From Alphaproteobacteria bacterium (lineage in GTDB: Bacteria; Myxococcota_A; UBA796; GCA-2862545): DNA of 64,000 nucleotides. The stretch's first letter is position 1. The number at the start of each line of letters is the position of its first letter. The notes below the pieces were generated by a model, which was not told where the DNA came from, searched no databases, and worked only from the letters and a program-made list of their open reading frames with translations. Positions 41,600-51,178 of this stretch are shown here, in pieces. Position numbers and translations under genes: made by a program. The stretch covers positions 62,001-126,000 of the forward strand of contig JACKEP010000011.1 in the NCBI GenBank assembly GCA_020632915.1, given 5' to 3'.

Positions 41600-42201
41600 T
41601 CGCGCGCCTGGTGGGCCACCTCGTCGGACGCGACGGCAACCGCGCGATCCTCGACGTGCGCGACGTCGGCTACGAGGTGTGGGGGCCGGCGCGCGACGTG
41701 GAGCGCTGGGCACGCGCCGAGGAGGCCGTGGTGGTCTGGGTCTCCACGCAGGTGCGCGAGGACGCGATCACCCTGTTCGGCTTCTCCACCGACGCCGACC
41801 GTGTCGCCTTCGAGCGCCTCCGCGAGGTCAACGGCGTGGGGCCCAAGCTGGCGCTCGCCGCGCTCGACACCCTCGGCCTCGACGGACTCGGCAAGGCGAT
41901 CGCGGGCGACGACGTGACGTCGCTCGCCCGGATCCCGGGCGTCGGCAAGAAGCTCGCCCAGCGCCTCGCGCTCGAGCTCAAGGGCAAGCTCGTGGGCACC
42001 TTCGAGGTCGCCGACCTGCCTGCGGCTCCGCCCAAGCGCGCACCGCAGGACGACCAGCTCGACCTCGCGCTCGCACGCCTTGGCTACACCCGCACCGAGA
42101 TCGTTCGGGCCCACAAGGGCCTCGAGGCCGAAGGGGTGCCGCTCGACGCCCCGGTGGCCGAGCGCCTGCGCGCGTCCCTGCGCATCCTGTCGGGGGGCTG
42201 A
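41596..42201 (+). CDS. ruvA: Holliday junction DNA-binding protein RuvA
   Basis: 201 residues. RuvA binds the four-way junction and loads RuvB. The N-terminal OB-fold has ARLVGHLVGRDGNRAILDV; two helix-hairpin-helix motifs are LREVNGVGPKLALAALDTL and LARIPGVGKKLAQRLALEL; the C-terminal domain that contacts RuvB has ALARLGYTRTEIVRA. GTG 41596 overlaps the ruvC stop, and ruvB starts three bases after the ruvA stop codon. Confidence 0.96.
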   Translation: MIARLVGHLVGRDGNRAILDVRDVGYEVWGPARDVERWARAEEAVVVWVSTQVREDAITLFGFSTDADRVAFERLREVNGVGPKLALAALDTLGLDGLGKAIAGDDVTSLARIPGVGKKLAQRLALELKGKLVGTFEVADLPAAPPKRAPQDDQLDLALARLGYTRTEIVRAHKGLEAEGVPLDAPVAERLRASLRILSGG

Positions 42202-42204
42202 CCG

Positions 42205-43208
<1,004 letters not shown>

Positions 43209-43212
<4 letters not shown>

Positions 43213-43640
43213 ATGCCCTGCGCCTCTGCGCCACGCTGATGGTGGTCGCGTGCTCGTCGAGCTCCCGCCTGCCGGTCGCCACGATCGACGTCAAGGGCCA
43301 CAGCCTCACGGTGGAGGTGGCGGCCAGCCAGGAGACGCGGGCCCAGGGCCTGATGCACCGCGACAGCCTGGGGGCCGAGCGCGGGATGATCTTCGTCTAC
43401 GACGACGACGCCCCGCGGCGGTTCTGGATGAAGGACACGCGCATCCCCCTGTCGATCGCGTTCATCGACAAGGAGGGCACCATCGTGCGCATCGCCGACA
43501 TGGCGCCGCTGACCACCGACGGCACGCCCAGCCTGTACCCGGCGCGCTACGCGCTCGAGGTGAACAAGGGCTGGTTCGCGGCCAAGGGCGTCACCACCGG
43601 CGACCGGATCGGCGGGCTCGACACGCTCCCGCAGCCGTAG
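43209..43640 (+). CDS. DUF192 lipoprotein
   Basis: 143 residues. The N-terminus [15 protein letters not shown] is a lipoprotein signal with the lipid Cys at 15. The rest is DUF192: [36 protein letters not shown], and the C-terminal [14 protein letters not shown]. Function of the family is unknown. GTG 43209 overlaps the ruvB stop, so it is co-transcribed with ruv genes. Its stop TAG directly abuts the convergent amidohydrolase stop (TAGCTA), leaving no space for a terminator. Confidence 0.88.
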
Positions 43641-45059
43641 CTACAGGCCGACGCGCGCGAGCAGGGCCGTGCGGCGGGCGGTGGCCTCCCGGCGGGCTTC
43701 GCGCCAGGCCGGGTTGGCGAGGAGCTCGGTGGCGTGGGCGCCGCGGGACGTGCGCCAGCGGCCGGCGACCATCAGCTGCGACAGGGCGCCCTGCGGTGCG
43801 CCGAGGGCCAGCGTGCGCAGCGGGTCGTCGCCGGGCCAGCACGCCGGGTGGTCGAGGTCCCACAGCGCCAGGTGGGCCACCCGATCGGCGGCGATCGCTC
43901 CGCACGGCAGCGCCGGGTGCAGGGCGCCGGGCCGGGTCCACACCCGCTTGAGCAGCTGCACGGGATCCTGCAGGGCGGCGTGGCGGTGGAACGCGGTGGT
44001 GCGCGCCTCCCACACCGCGCGGCCGTCGTCGGCGCTGCCGGAGGCGCGGAACGCCGCGTGGGCCGCACCGTGGGCGACCGCGTCGGTGCGGTAGCGGGCC
44101 AGCGCCGACAGCTCCCGCTGCACGTCGACGGCGTCGTTGCAGACCGGGGCGTCGGTGGCGACGACCCACGGCACGCCGCGGTCGGTCCACCGGGTCACGT
44201 CCACCGGCCAGGCGAACAGCGCGTGGGCGCGTGGGCAGGCGACGAGCGTGTGGCGCGCGGGGTCGACGCGATCGAGGTCGGCGTCGGACAGGTACAGCCC
44301 GTGCACCAGCAGCCAGCCCGCGCCCTGGTCGAGCACCCCCAGGCGGTCGAGCAGCCCGAGCGGGGTCGTGCCGGCGCGGTCATGGGCGCGCTCCAGCTCG
44401 TCGATCGACTGGGCGAGGTGGGCGTGGATCGGCAGGTGGAGGCGGTCGGCGAGCGCGGCGGCGCGCACCCACAGCGCGTCGGAGACCGTGTCGGTGGCGT
44501 GGGGACCGACGGCCACGCCGTGGCCGCGCGTGGCGAGGTCGGGCGTGTCGGCGAGGCGCGCCGTGGTCGCCAGCGCCTCCTCCCAGCCGTCCGCACCCGG
44601 ACCGGCCAGATCCTGCAGCGGCGGCGCCACGATGCCGGCGAGACCTACGTCGTCGAAGGCGTCGAGCAGGGCGTCGGGGAAGTAGTAGTGGTCCCACACG
44701 ACGGCGGTGCCGTGCAGCAGCGCCTCCATCGCGCCGACGCGGGCGAGCGCGCGGACGTCGTCGGCGGTCATGGCCCGCTCGACCCGGAAGAACAGGGACT
44801 CCACCAGGTTGCCGGCCGCCCCCGCGGCGACGTCGAGCCCCCGGAGGCCGGACATCGCGAGGTGGGTGTGGGCGTTGACGAACGCCGGCGTCAGCAGCAG
44901 GTCGCCCACGTCGTCGGTGCCGGGCGGGGCGGGATCGGTCGGGTCGATCACCACCTCGGCGATGCGGCTGCCCTCGACCACCACGCGCGCGTGGCGGATC
45001 GCCAGCCCGTGCACCGGGTCGGGCACCACCGCGCGGCGCGCCTCCAGGACGTGCCTCAT
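43641..45059 (-). CDS. ATZ/TRZ-type amidohydrolase (deaminase-like)
   Basis: 472 residues of the metal-dependent amidohydrolase superfamily. The N-terminal composite domain has VVVEGSRIAEV; the metal His pair is in VNAHTHLAMSGLRG, another His in PIHAHLAQS, a further His in LLVHGLYLSD and the metal aspartate in VVATDAPVCND. The layout recalls methylthioadenosine/S-adenosylhomocysteine deaminases and related nucleobase deaminases; the substrate cannot be fixed by eye. ATG 45059 overlaps the HAD gene stop (ATGA), so both are read from the TerB-like gene onward. Confidence 0.8.
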   Translation of the reverse strand: MRHVLEARRAVVPDPVHGLAIRHARVVVEGSRIAEVVIDPTDPAPPGTDDVGDLLLTPAFVNAHTHLAMSGLRGLDVAAGAAGNLVESLFFRVERAMTADDVRALARVGAMEALLHGTAVVWDHYYFPDALLDAFDDVGLAGIVAPPLQDLAGPGADGWEEALATTARLADTPDLATRGHGVAVGPHATDTVSDALWVRAAALADRLHLPIHAHLAQSIDELERAHDRAGTTPLGLLDRLGVLDQGAGWLLVHGLYLSDADLDRVDPARHTLVACPRAHALFAWPVDVTRWTDRGVPWVVATDAPVCNDAVDVQRELSALARYRTDAVAHGAAHAAFRASGSADDGRAVWEARTTAFHRHAALQDPVQLLKRVWTRPGALHPALPCGAIAADRVAHLALWDLDHPACWPGDDPLRTLALGAPQGALSQLMVAGRWRTSRGAHATELLANPAWREARREATARRTALLARVGL

Positions 45060-45715
45060 GGCGACGACGTGCCCCAGTCGACGATCTCCCAGCCCCGGGC
45101 GAGGGCCGTGCGTCGCAGGCGGCGGTCGGGGTCGACGATCACGGGACGGCCGACGGCCTCCAGCATCGCGAGATCGCTGTAGCTGTCGGTGTAGAAGGTG
45201 GCGTCGGCGAGGCAGACCCCCTGGGTGTCTGCCCAGGCCGCGCACGCCGTGAGCTTGTGGGCGCCGATCGCGAGGGTCTCGACGCCGCCGGTGAGGACGC
45301 CGTCGCGCACCTCGACCCGGGTGCTGATCGCGTCGTCGAGCCCGAAGGCGACGCGGGCACAGGCCGCGGCGAACTGGGACGACGACGTGGCGACGACGGT
45401 GCGATCCCCGGCGTCACGGTGGGCCTGGAGCGCGCGCGCCGCGCCCGGCCGGAGCCTGGGCCGCACCGCCACGTCGAACCAGGCGTCGACCTCGGCGGCG
45501 AGGTCGGCTTCGGGCATCCCCCGGTAGACGCTGGCGGCGTGGGCCATGGCCCGATCGAGGTCGACCGCGCCCAGCGTGTAGCGGGTGAGCGACCAGACCG
45601 CGGTGACGGCGTCCCTCGGCCGCAACCGCCCCCGACGCCACTCCTCGCGCAGCCACAGGCTCCCCGAGTTCACGTCGATCAGGGTGCGATCGAGGTCGAA
45701 GAACGCGACCGTCAC
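45056..45715 (-). CDS. HAD-superfamily hydrolase, subfamily IB (SerB-like)
   Basis: 219 residues. HAD motifs: FFDLDRTLID at residues 5-14, VVATSSSQF, the lysine in GAHKLTACAAW, and YTDSYSDLAML with the final acids. The helical cap after motif I and the length fit phosphoserine-phosphatase-like enzymes of subfamily IB; the substrate is unknown. GTG 45715 overlaps the stop of the TerB-like gene (GTGA), and the 3' end overlaps the amidohydrolase start. Confidence 0.85.
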   Translation of the reverse strand: MTVAFFDLDRTLIDVNSGSLWLREEWRRGRLRPRDAVTAVWSLTRYTLGAVDLDRAMAHAASVYRGMPEADLAAEVDAWFDVAVRPRLRPGAARALQAHRDAGDRTVVATSSSQFAAACARVAFGLDDAISTRVEVRDGVLTGGVETLAIGAHKLTACAAWADTQGVCLADATFYTDSYSDLAMLEAVGRPVIVDPDRRLRRTALARGWEIVDWGTSSP

Positions 45716-46578
45716 GCGGGATCCCCGTCCCACGTGTCGTCGCGCGACACGGTGGCCACCACCTCGGGCGGCGGTCCCGGGCGCAGCTTCATCGCCCTGC
45801 GGTACAGGCGGTCGATCACCCGCTCGATGCCGCTCATCCGCGTGTCGACGATCGACCAGTAGCGGCCGTCCTCGGTGTGAATGCGGACGGCGGTGTCGAG
45901 GCCAGTGCCCCGCGAGAAGCCGACGATGGTGCGCCACGGCAGGAACGCGGGCCCCTCGCCGAACCGCACCACGATGCCTTCGGCGTAGATGCCCATCACC
46001 TCGGCCGCGTCGACGCCGACGCGCAGGATGGGCGTGACGCCCTGGGGCACGACGGCCAGCAGGTCGGCGCTCTGTACGGCGCCGTCGGCGAAGTCCACCG
46101 ACTCCCACGGGTAGGCCTCGACCAGCGTGCGCAGGGCGTCGGGGGCGAGCAGCTCGGGGGGCAGGCCCACGCTCTCGGTCAGCACCCGCTCCAGGGCACC
46201 GTCGGGCAGGCCGAGGCGGCCCGCGAGGTCTTCGAGGAAGGTGCGCTCGGCGTCGTCGAGGTGGGCGTCGCGGTAGGCCATCCGGGCGGCGAAGCGCAGC
46301 GCGGTCCAGCGCTGGTCGTCGTCGGTCATCGCGGCGGCGAACGCGTCGAGATCGAACTCCGTGGCGCTGACCTTGCCGATGAACGCGCGGATCTGCGTGG
46401 CGTTCCACGTGGGCAGCACCGTCTCCAGCATCTCGATCTCGCTGTCGTCGAACACGCCGTCGGACGACGCCATGTGCACGAGGAGCTCGAGGATGGCGTC
46501 GTCGGCGGGGGTGCCGGGACGGATGGCGCTGCCGCCCGTGGACGACAGCAGGTGGACCACGCGATCGACGCCGCTCAT
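45712..46578 (-). CDS. TerB-like protein with a C-terminal unknown domain
   Basis: 288 residues. The N-terminal about 120 residues are helical and resemble the TerB/co-chaperone DjlA fold, with acidic helices such as AILELLVHMASSDGVFDDSE and a second acidic helix pair. The C-terminal 130 residues are beta-rich (IYAEGIVVRFGEGPAFLPW, VRIHTEDGRYWSIV), perhaps a PH-like domain. ATG 46578 is preceded by GGAGAG; upstream in-frame codons lack a site. First gene of a three-gene operon with the HAD hydrolase and the amidohydrolase. Function unknown. Confidence 0.7.
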   Translation of the reverse strand: MSGVDRVVHLLSSTGGSAIRPGTPADDAILELLVHMASSDGVFDDSEIEMLETVLPTWNATQIRAFIGKVSATEFDLDAFAAAMTDDDQRWTALRFAARMAYRDAHLDDAERTFLEDLAGRLGLPDGALERVLTESVGLPPELLAPDALRTLVEAYPWESVDFADGAVQSADLLAVVPQGVTPILRVGVDAAEVMGIYAEGIVVRFGEGPAFLPWRTIVGFSRGTGLDTAVRIHTEDGRYWSIVDTRMSGIERVIDRLYRRAMKLRPGPPPEVVATVSRDDTWDGDPA

Positions 46579-46684
46579 GTGCTCTCCGACGAGGGGGGTG
46601 GGACCCCGAGGGGCTGTTGCCCGTTGCGGCCACGGCTGCAACCTCTCCCGTCACGCGCTAGGGCGCGCGCACCGCGGAGGGCCG

Positions 46685-47248
46685 ATGCCCGAGCATGGCG
46701 CGATGGCGCCCGGACGTCACTGGAACGCCGAGGTCGACGGGGCACCGGACCAGGTGCGCGCCCGGATCGTGGCGAGCTGCCTGCGCATCCGGAGCCTGTG
46801 GTTCACGTCGCTCGCCGAGCAGCGGGCGTGGGCGCGGTCGACCGACCCGTTGTTCCTGCGGGGCCCGACCGAGGGCACGATCGAGCTCGGGCCCCGGCTG
46901 TCGAACCTGCAGGCCGCGCGGCTGGCGCCAGTGCTCCACCTCGACCTCGTGGCGACCGGCGACGGCAGGACGCGCCTGCAGGGCCGCTTCGAGGCGCCGC
47001 GCTTCGCCTTCGTCCTGCTCGCACTCTGGGGGGCGACGATGGTGCTCGCGGCCGGCGCGATGGTCGCGCGGGCCGTGCAGGGCGCGGCGGTGTCGCCGCC
47101 CGAGGTCGTCGCGTGGTGCGTCATCGCCGGCGGCGTCGGCGTGGCCGCCTGGATCGGCTGGCGCAAGGGCGGCGAGGCGCTGCGGGCCGCGCTGCCGGAG
47201 CTGGCGCGTCGGGCGGGCGATCCCGACGCGGGCGCGGACGACTGGTAG
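46685..47248 (+). CDS. Small membrane protein of unknown function
   Basis: 187 residues. A soluble N-terminal 110 residues hold WFTSLAEQRAWARSTDPLFL and a beta-rich LHLDLVATGDGRTRLQGRF, then two membrane helices follow (FAFVLLALWGATMVLAAGAM and VVAWCVIAGGVGVAAWIGW), and a short charged tail. ATG 46685 has GGAGG four bases upstream. It reads divergently from the TerB-like operon. No family recognised. Confidence 0.72.
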   Translation: MPEHGAMAPGRHWNAEVDGAPDQVRARIVASCLRIRSLWFTSLAEQRAWARSTDPLFLRGPTEGTIELGPRLSNLQAARLAPVLHLDLVATGDGRTRLQGRFEAPRFAFVLLALWGATMVLAAGAMVARAVQGAAVSPPEVVAWCVIAGGVGVAAWIGWRKGGEALRAALPELARRAGDPDAGADDW

Positions 47249-47285
47249 GCGGGCGCCGTGGACGGGTAGGCGGGCGCCGTCGACG
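47244..47285. repeat. Tandem 21-base duplication carrying a stop codon
   Basis: Two copies (47244-47264, 47265-47285) that differ at one base, core GGTAGGCGGGCGCCGT. The first copy contains the stop codon of the membrane protein gene, the second repeats it in the gap before the convergent protease stop. Confidence 0.75.
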
Positions 47286-47286
47286 G

Positions 47287-48426
47287 TCAGGCGCGGCGGC
47301 GCCGCAGACCCATCGCGAGCAGGCCGCTGAGCGCGAGCCACAGCGGCGCGCCGCCGGACTGGTCGCAGCCGCCGATGCGGGCGATCTCGCGCTCGTCGAG
47401 CTCGCCGTCGTGGTTGCGGTCGACCACGTCGAACTCCTCGCTGTCGACCACGCCGTCGTCGTTGGTGTCGATCACGCAGTCGGGATCGGGCTCGTCACAG
47501 CCGGGGTCGCACACGAGATCGGTGTACCAGCCGTTGATCGCGCAGAAGTCGGTGGTGCCGTAGACGCCGTCGACCTGCTCGAGGATGAAGTCGGTGAAGC
47601 GGTCGACGCGGGTGGAGCCTGACGCGGCCTTGCACGGGTCGCCGTTGGCGCCGGTGTTGTTGTCGAGGAAGACGAACGAGTGCACGCCCCACTGCTGCGG
47701 ACGCACGCTGCGGCCGTTGTCGAGCCCGGTCTGAAGGCGCGCAGCCGGCAGCGACGACGGGTCGAAGTACTGCGGACCGCCCGAGTCGCCGCTGCACACG
47801 CCCGCCTGGTTCGGGTTGGTCTGGGCGTCGGAGTAGAGGAACTGGTTGTCGGTGGTGTCGATCGTCAGATCGGCGAAGCGCTTGATGCCCGAGCTGTCCT
47901 GGCTGGCCGAGCTCGTGATGCCGTAGCCGACCGAGGTGACCACGGCCTGATCGGCGTCGACGAGGCCGTCGATGTCCCAGTCGGCGTCGCTGCCGAGGTT
48001 GAACCACGTGGGCACCGCACCCGGGATGTCCTCCTCGAGCACGATCACGTTGATGTCGTTGCGGATCTGGAGGCCACCGCCCGCGTAGTTCGGGTTGGGC
48101 TTGTAGTTCTCGAAGCCGTAGTAGGCGGCGCCGTCGACCTCGTTGCCCACGAACGCGACGCCGTACTGCAGGAGGTACTGGCGGGGGATGCCGAGCTCCT
48201 CGGTGCAGTGGGCGGCGGTGAGGAGCACGCGGGGCGTGATGAGCGAGGCGCTGCAGTCGGCCTGGGCGAAGCCGCCGGCGGCGAAGCCGATGGCGACGGC
48301 GGACGGGAAGCGGTTGCCGCTGACGTCCTTGCCGTGGACGATGTGGCTCCACGACGGGTCGGCGCTGGGGGCGTCGGCGGCTTGGGCGGACACGGGGGCC
48401 AGGGACAGCAGCAGCGCGACGATCAT
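47287..48426 (-). CDS. Trypsin-like serine protease with MYXO-CTERM tail
   Basis: 379 residues. Signal peptide MIVALLLSLAPVSAQA; GGAGG lies four bases before ATG 48426. The chymotrypsin fold has the full triad: His73 in LLTAAHC, Asp124 in RNDINVIVLEE, Ser215 in CSGDSGGP. Two EF-hand-like calcium loops follow (DTNDDGVVDSEE and DRNHDGELDERE), then the C-terminal tail: GGCDQSGGAPLW, a hydrophobic helix and RRRR. This Cys-helix-Arg arrangement is the MYXO-CTERM type, processed by myxosortase, and supports a myxobacterial host. Probably a surface or outer-membrane-anchored protease. It is divergent from the ceramidase-like gene, with a 208-base gap. Confidence 0.9.
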   Translation of the reverse strand: MIVALLLSLAPVSAQAADAPSADPSWSHIVHGKDVSGNRFPSAVAIGFAAGGFAQADCSASLITPRVLLTAAHCTEELGIPRQYLLQYGVAFVGNEVDGAAYYGFENYKPNPNYAGGGLQIRNDINVIVLEEDIPGAVPTWFNLGSDADWDIDGLVDADQAVVTSVGYGITSSASQDSSGIKRFADLTIDTTDNQFLYSDAQTNPNQAGVCSGDSGGPQYFDPSSLPAARLQTGLDNGRSVRPQQWGVHSFVFLDNNTGANGDPCKAASGSTRVDRFTDFILEQVDGVYGTTDFCAINGWYTDLVCDPGCDEPDPDCVIDTNDDGVVDSEEFDVVDRNHDGELDEREIARIGGCDQSGGAPLWLALSGLLAMGLRRRRA

Positions 48427-48580
48427 GGCGCCTCCTCGATGGGGGGTTTCCTACTCCGTGGTCGGCGCGGGTCGCCGCCCATTGACGAACGATTGCCAAC
48501 GTCCTCACGCATCTTCGACGGGCCGGACACCGCCCCGCCACACCGGACCGCCGCGCGCAGGTGTGCAGACGCGCTCACGC

Positions 48581-48609
48581 TTGACGGTCGCCCGTCGGGG
48601 GTGTTGGAT
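48581..48609 (+). promoter_or_regulatory. Candidate promoter of the ceramidase-like gene
   Basis: TTGACG (48581-48586) and TTGGAT (48604-48609) are 17 bases apart and lie 25 bases upstream of ATG 48635. The -35 element matches the sigma-70 consensus at five of six positions, the -10 element at three. Confidence 0.45.
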
Positions 48610-48634
48610 GCGCGCTCCTGACACCCGGTGCCCG

Positions 48635-50626
48635 ATGACCCGCTCCCTCGCGCTCGCCCTGCTCCTGCTGCCCGCCTGCAACGGCGCGCCCACCGACACC
48701 GACCCGGACGACACCGATCCGGGCTGCACCACCTACACCCGCACCGAGGCGCCCGCGCCGGGTCCGCTGGTGGCCGGCTACGCGCGCCGGCGCATTCCCG
48801 CGCCGCTGGGCATCGGCACGGCCGGCTTCGGGCCGTTCGGGGCGCCCTCGTCGCCCACGCCGTTCCAGGAGATCTACCCGGGCACCCAGCACCTGCACGG
48901 CCACCCCGAGCTCAAGGCCGTCGCGATCAGCCGCGGCGAGGGGCACGAGGTGGTGTTCCTGCGCGTGGACGCCGTGGGCATGTTCAGCCAGCTGCGCAAC
49001 GACATCGTCGCCCGCGCCAGCGCCGCCATGGGGCGCGACCTCGACGACGCGCTGATCATCGGCGCCACCCACACCCACTCCGGCCCCGGGCGCGTGGTCA
49101 ACACCGGCAACCCCGACACGTCGTTCTTCGACTTCATCGCCGACAAGTTCTTCCCCGAGTTCTACGATCGCTTCGCCCAGGCCGCGGCCGACGCCGTCGT
49201 CGAGGCGCTGCAGACCGCCGAGCCCGCCGAGGTGGGCTTCGCGCAGGGCTACAGCGGCGACGCCCACAACGACCGCCGCTGCGAGAACGGCGAGGACTAC
49301 GAGAACGGTTCCATCCCGGTCGTGGCGGTGCGCAAGGACGGGCAGGTCGAGGCCGTCGTCGTGTCCTACGCCATCCACGGCACGGTGTTCAGCATCGACG
49401 ACCTGTACCTGACGCAGGACGTGCACGGCGCCATCGAGGAGATGATCGAGGACCGCTTCGACCACCCCGTCGACGTCCTGTGCATGAACAGCTGGGGCGG
49501 CGACATGTCCCCGGGACACCCCGCCGACGTGCCCGAGCTCGACGCCGCGTTCATCGAGGGCGGCTTCCAGGACGTGCGCCGCGTGGGGTGGGCGATGGCC
49601 GAGGCGGTCACCGCGGCGCTCGACGACGCCGCCTGGACCGACGCCCCCGAGATCTCCCTGGAGACCCACCGCCTGCCGATCGATCGCTCCCACATCGGCT
49701 ACCCGGACGACGTGTTCGAGCGCTTCCCGTACGGCGGCGTCTACTGCAGCAAGGAGCCGTTCGACGACTGCGACCCGTCCACGACGGTCCCCGACCTCGA
49801 CGATGCCTGCCTGCCGTTCAACGAGCAGTTCCCGGCGCCGAGCCAGACCAGCTTCACCGTGGGCACGGTGGGCGACTTCACGCTCGTGACCTGGCCGGGC
49901 GAGGCCACCACCGAGGTGGGCGAGGCGCTGATGGACGGCATCGTCGCCGACCACCCCGACGCCGGGCCCTTCCTGTTCGTGGGCTACGCCCAGGACTACC
50001 TCGGCTACGCGCTGCTCGAGGACGACTGGTGGCAGGGCGGCTACGAGGCGTCGGGGTCGCTGTGGGGGCCCAAGCAGGGCGAGTACCTCATCGCCCGGGC
50101 CCGCGACGCCTACACGACGTGGTCGGAGCAGTCGTGCCCGGACGTGGCCGAGCCCGCGCCGCTCGAGCCCTTCCCGTACACGATCACGGCCTACGCGCCC
50201 GAGACGGCGCTCACCCCCGACGTCGTCGTCACCCAGGGCGCCACGGACGTCGGGCCCGAGGACGTGCTGACCGTCACCGTGGCCGGGCGTGACCCCTGGC
50301 TCGGCACCCCGCTGGCCTGGGTCGAGACCACCGACGGCACGCCGGTCACCCGACCAAACACGGTGCGGGTCGACTCCGACGACTACAACTTCGACGTGTC
50401 GCTGGCCGTCGAGCCGTCCTACGCCGACGAGGACCGCGCCGACCGCCGCTTCCTGTGGACGTTCCGCATCCCCGTGCGCCAGCCGGTCGCCGGCGGCGTG
50501 GAGCTGACGCCGGGGAGCTACGTGATCAAGGTCGACGTGCCCGACGGTGCCGGGGGCGCGAACACCGTCACCAGCGCGCCGTTCACGGTGGCGGCCCAGG
50601 CGGGCGTCACCAGCGACAGCTGGTAG
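48635..50626 (+). CDS. Neutral ceramidase-like lipoprotein
   Basis: 663 residues. The signal MTRSLALALLLLPAC places the lipid Cys at 15; an acidic Asp/Thr linker follows (DTDPDDTDPG). The body matches neutral/alkaline ceramidases: AGYARRRIPAPLGIGTAGFG at the start, the zinc motif GATHTHSGPG, the AIHGTVF block, and WGGDMSPG, which corresponds to the nucleophile-serine motif of the family, followed by the C-terminal immunoglobulin-like domain. The enzyme would split ceramide into sphingosine and fatty acid at the cell surface. The substrate is inferred from family only. It is divergent from the MYXO-CTERM protease. Confidence 0.85.
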   Translation: MTRSLALALLLLPACNGAPTDTDPDDTDPGCTTYTRTEAPAPGPLVAGYARRRIPAPLGIGTAGFGPFGAPSSPTPFQEIYPGTQHLHGHPELKAVAISRGEGHEVVFLRVDAVGMFSQLRNDIVARASAAMGRDLDDALIIGATHTHSGPGRVVNTGNPDTSFFDFIADKFFPEFYDRFAQAAADAVVEALQTAEPAEVGFAQGYSGDAHNDRRCENGEDYENGSIPVVAVRKDGQVEAVVVSYAIHGTVFSIDDLYLTQDVHGAIEEMIEDRFDHPVDVLCMNSWGGDMSPGHPADVPELDAAFIEGGFQDVRRVGWAMAEAVTAALDDAAWTDAPEISLETHRLPIDRSHIGYPDDVFERFPYGGVYCSKEPFDDCDPSTTVPDLDDACLPFNEQFPAPSQTSFTVGTVGDFTLVTWPGEATTEVGEALMDGIVADHPDAGPFLFVGYAQDYLGYALLEDDWWQGGYEASGSLWGPKQGEYLIARARDAYTTWSEQSCPDVAEPAPLEPFPYTITAYAPETALTPDVVVTQGATDVGPEDVLTVTVAGRDPWLGTPLAWVETTDGTPVTRPNTVRVDSDDYNFDVSLAVEPSYADEDRADRRFLWTFRIPVRQPVAGGVELTPGSYVIKVDVPDGAGGANTVTSAPFTVAAQAGVTSDSW

Positions 50627-50639
50627 GCGTCCCGCGCGC

Positions 50640-51143
50640 CTACACGTGGCGGGCCGGGATCGCCCGCGCGCGGATCGCTGCGTCGGCGTCGGGCCAGCGG
50701 CGCGCGAGATCGTCGATGTCGCCGTGCACGTAGTCGGCGTAGGCGAAGCCCGGCGCCATCGTGGTGCCGAGCAGGGCCGCGCGGCCGCCGGGTGCGAGCA
50801 GGGCGCCCTGCCACACCCCGCCGGGAACGACCAGCTGGGGGCGGTGGCCGGCGCGCAGGTCGCTGCCCAGGGTGACCACCTCGTGGCGGCCGTCGGGGTG
50901 CAGGAGCAAGGTGTGGACGGGGTCGCCGAGGTAGTGGTGGAAGACCTCCTCGCCCGGCAGCACGTGCATCGCCGAGATCGAGCCCGGGGCCAGCAGGTAG
51001 TAGATCGCCGTCGACAGGCAGGTGCTGGCGAAGCGCGGGTCGGGGCCCCACGGCTCGGGGGATCGCCACGTCTCGACGAACCAGCCGCCCTCCTCGGGGT
51101 GGGGCTGCAGCCCGAGCAGGTCGATGATCTCCTGGGCCTCCAT
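50640..51143 (-). CDS. Cupin DUF985 protein
   Basis: 167 residues of the DUF985/cupin-5 family: LGLQPHPEEGGWFVETW near the start, STAIYYLLAPGSISAMHVL, EEVFHHYLGDPV, and the C-terminal TTMAPGFAYADYVHGD. ATG 51143 has GGAGG five bases before it; GTG 51155 lies further upstream and is less likely. Family function unknown (a sugar epimerase-like or storage-type cupin has been suggested). It is 35 bases from the FAD oxidoreductase stop and might be co-transcribed with the PKS cluster. Confidence 0.88.
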   Translation of the reverse strand: MEAQEIIDLLGLQPHPEEGGWFVETWRSPEPWGPDPRFASTCLSTAIYYLLAPGSISAMHVLPGEEVFHHYLGDPVHTLLLHPDGRHEVVTLGSDLRAGHRPQLVVPGGVWQGALLAPGGRAALLGTTMAPGFAYADYVHGDIDDLARRWPDADAAIRARAIPARHV

Positions 51144-51178
51144 CGGCACCTCCACGGGTCCTGGCTACCTCGTCCCCG

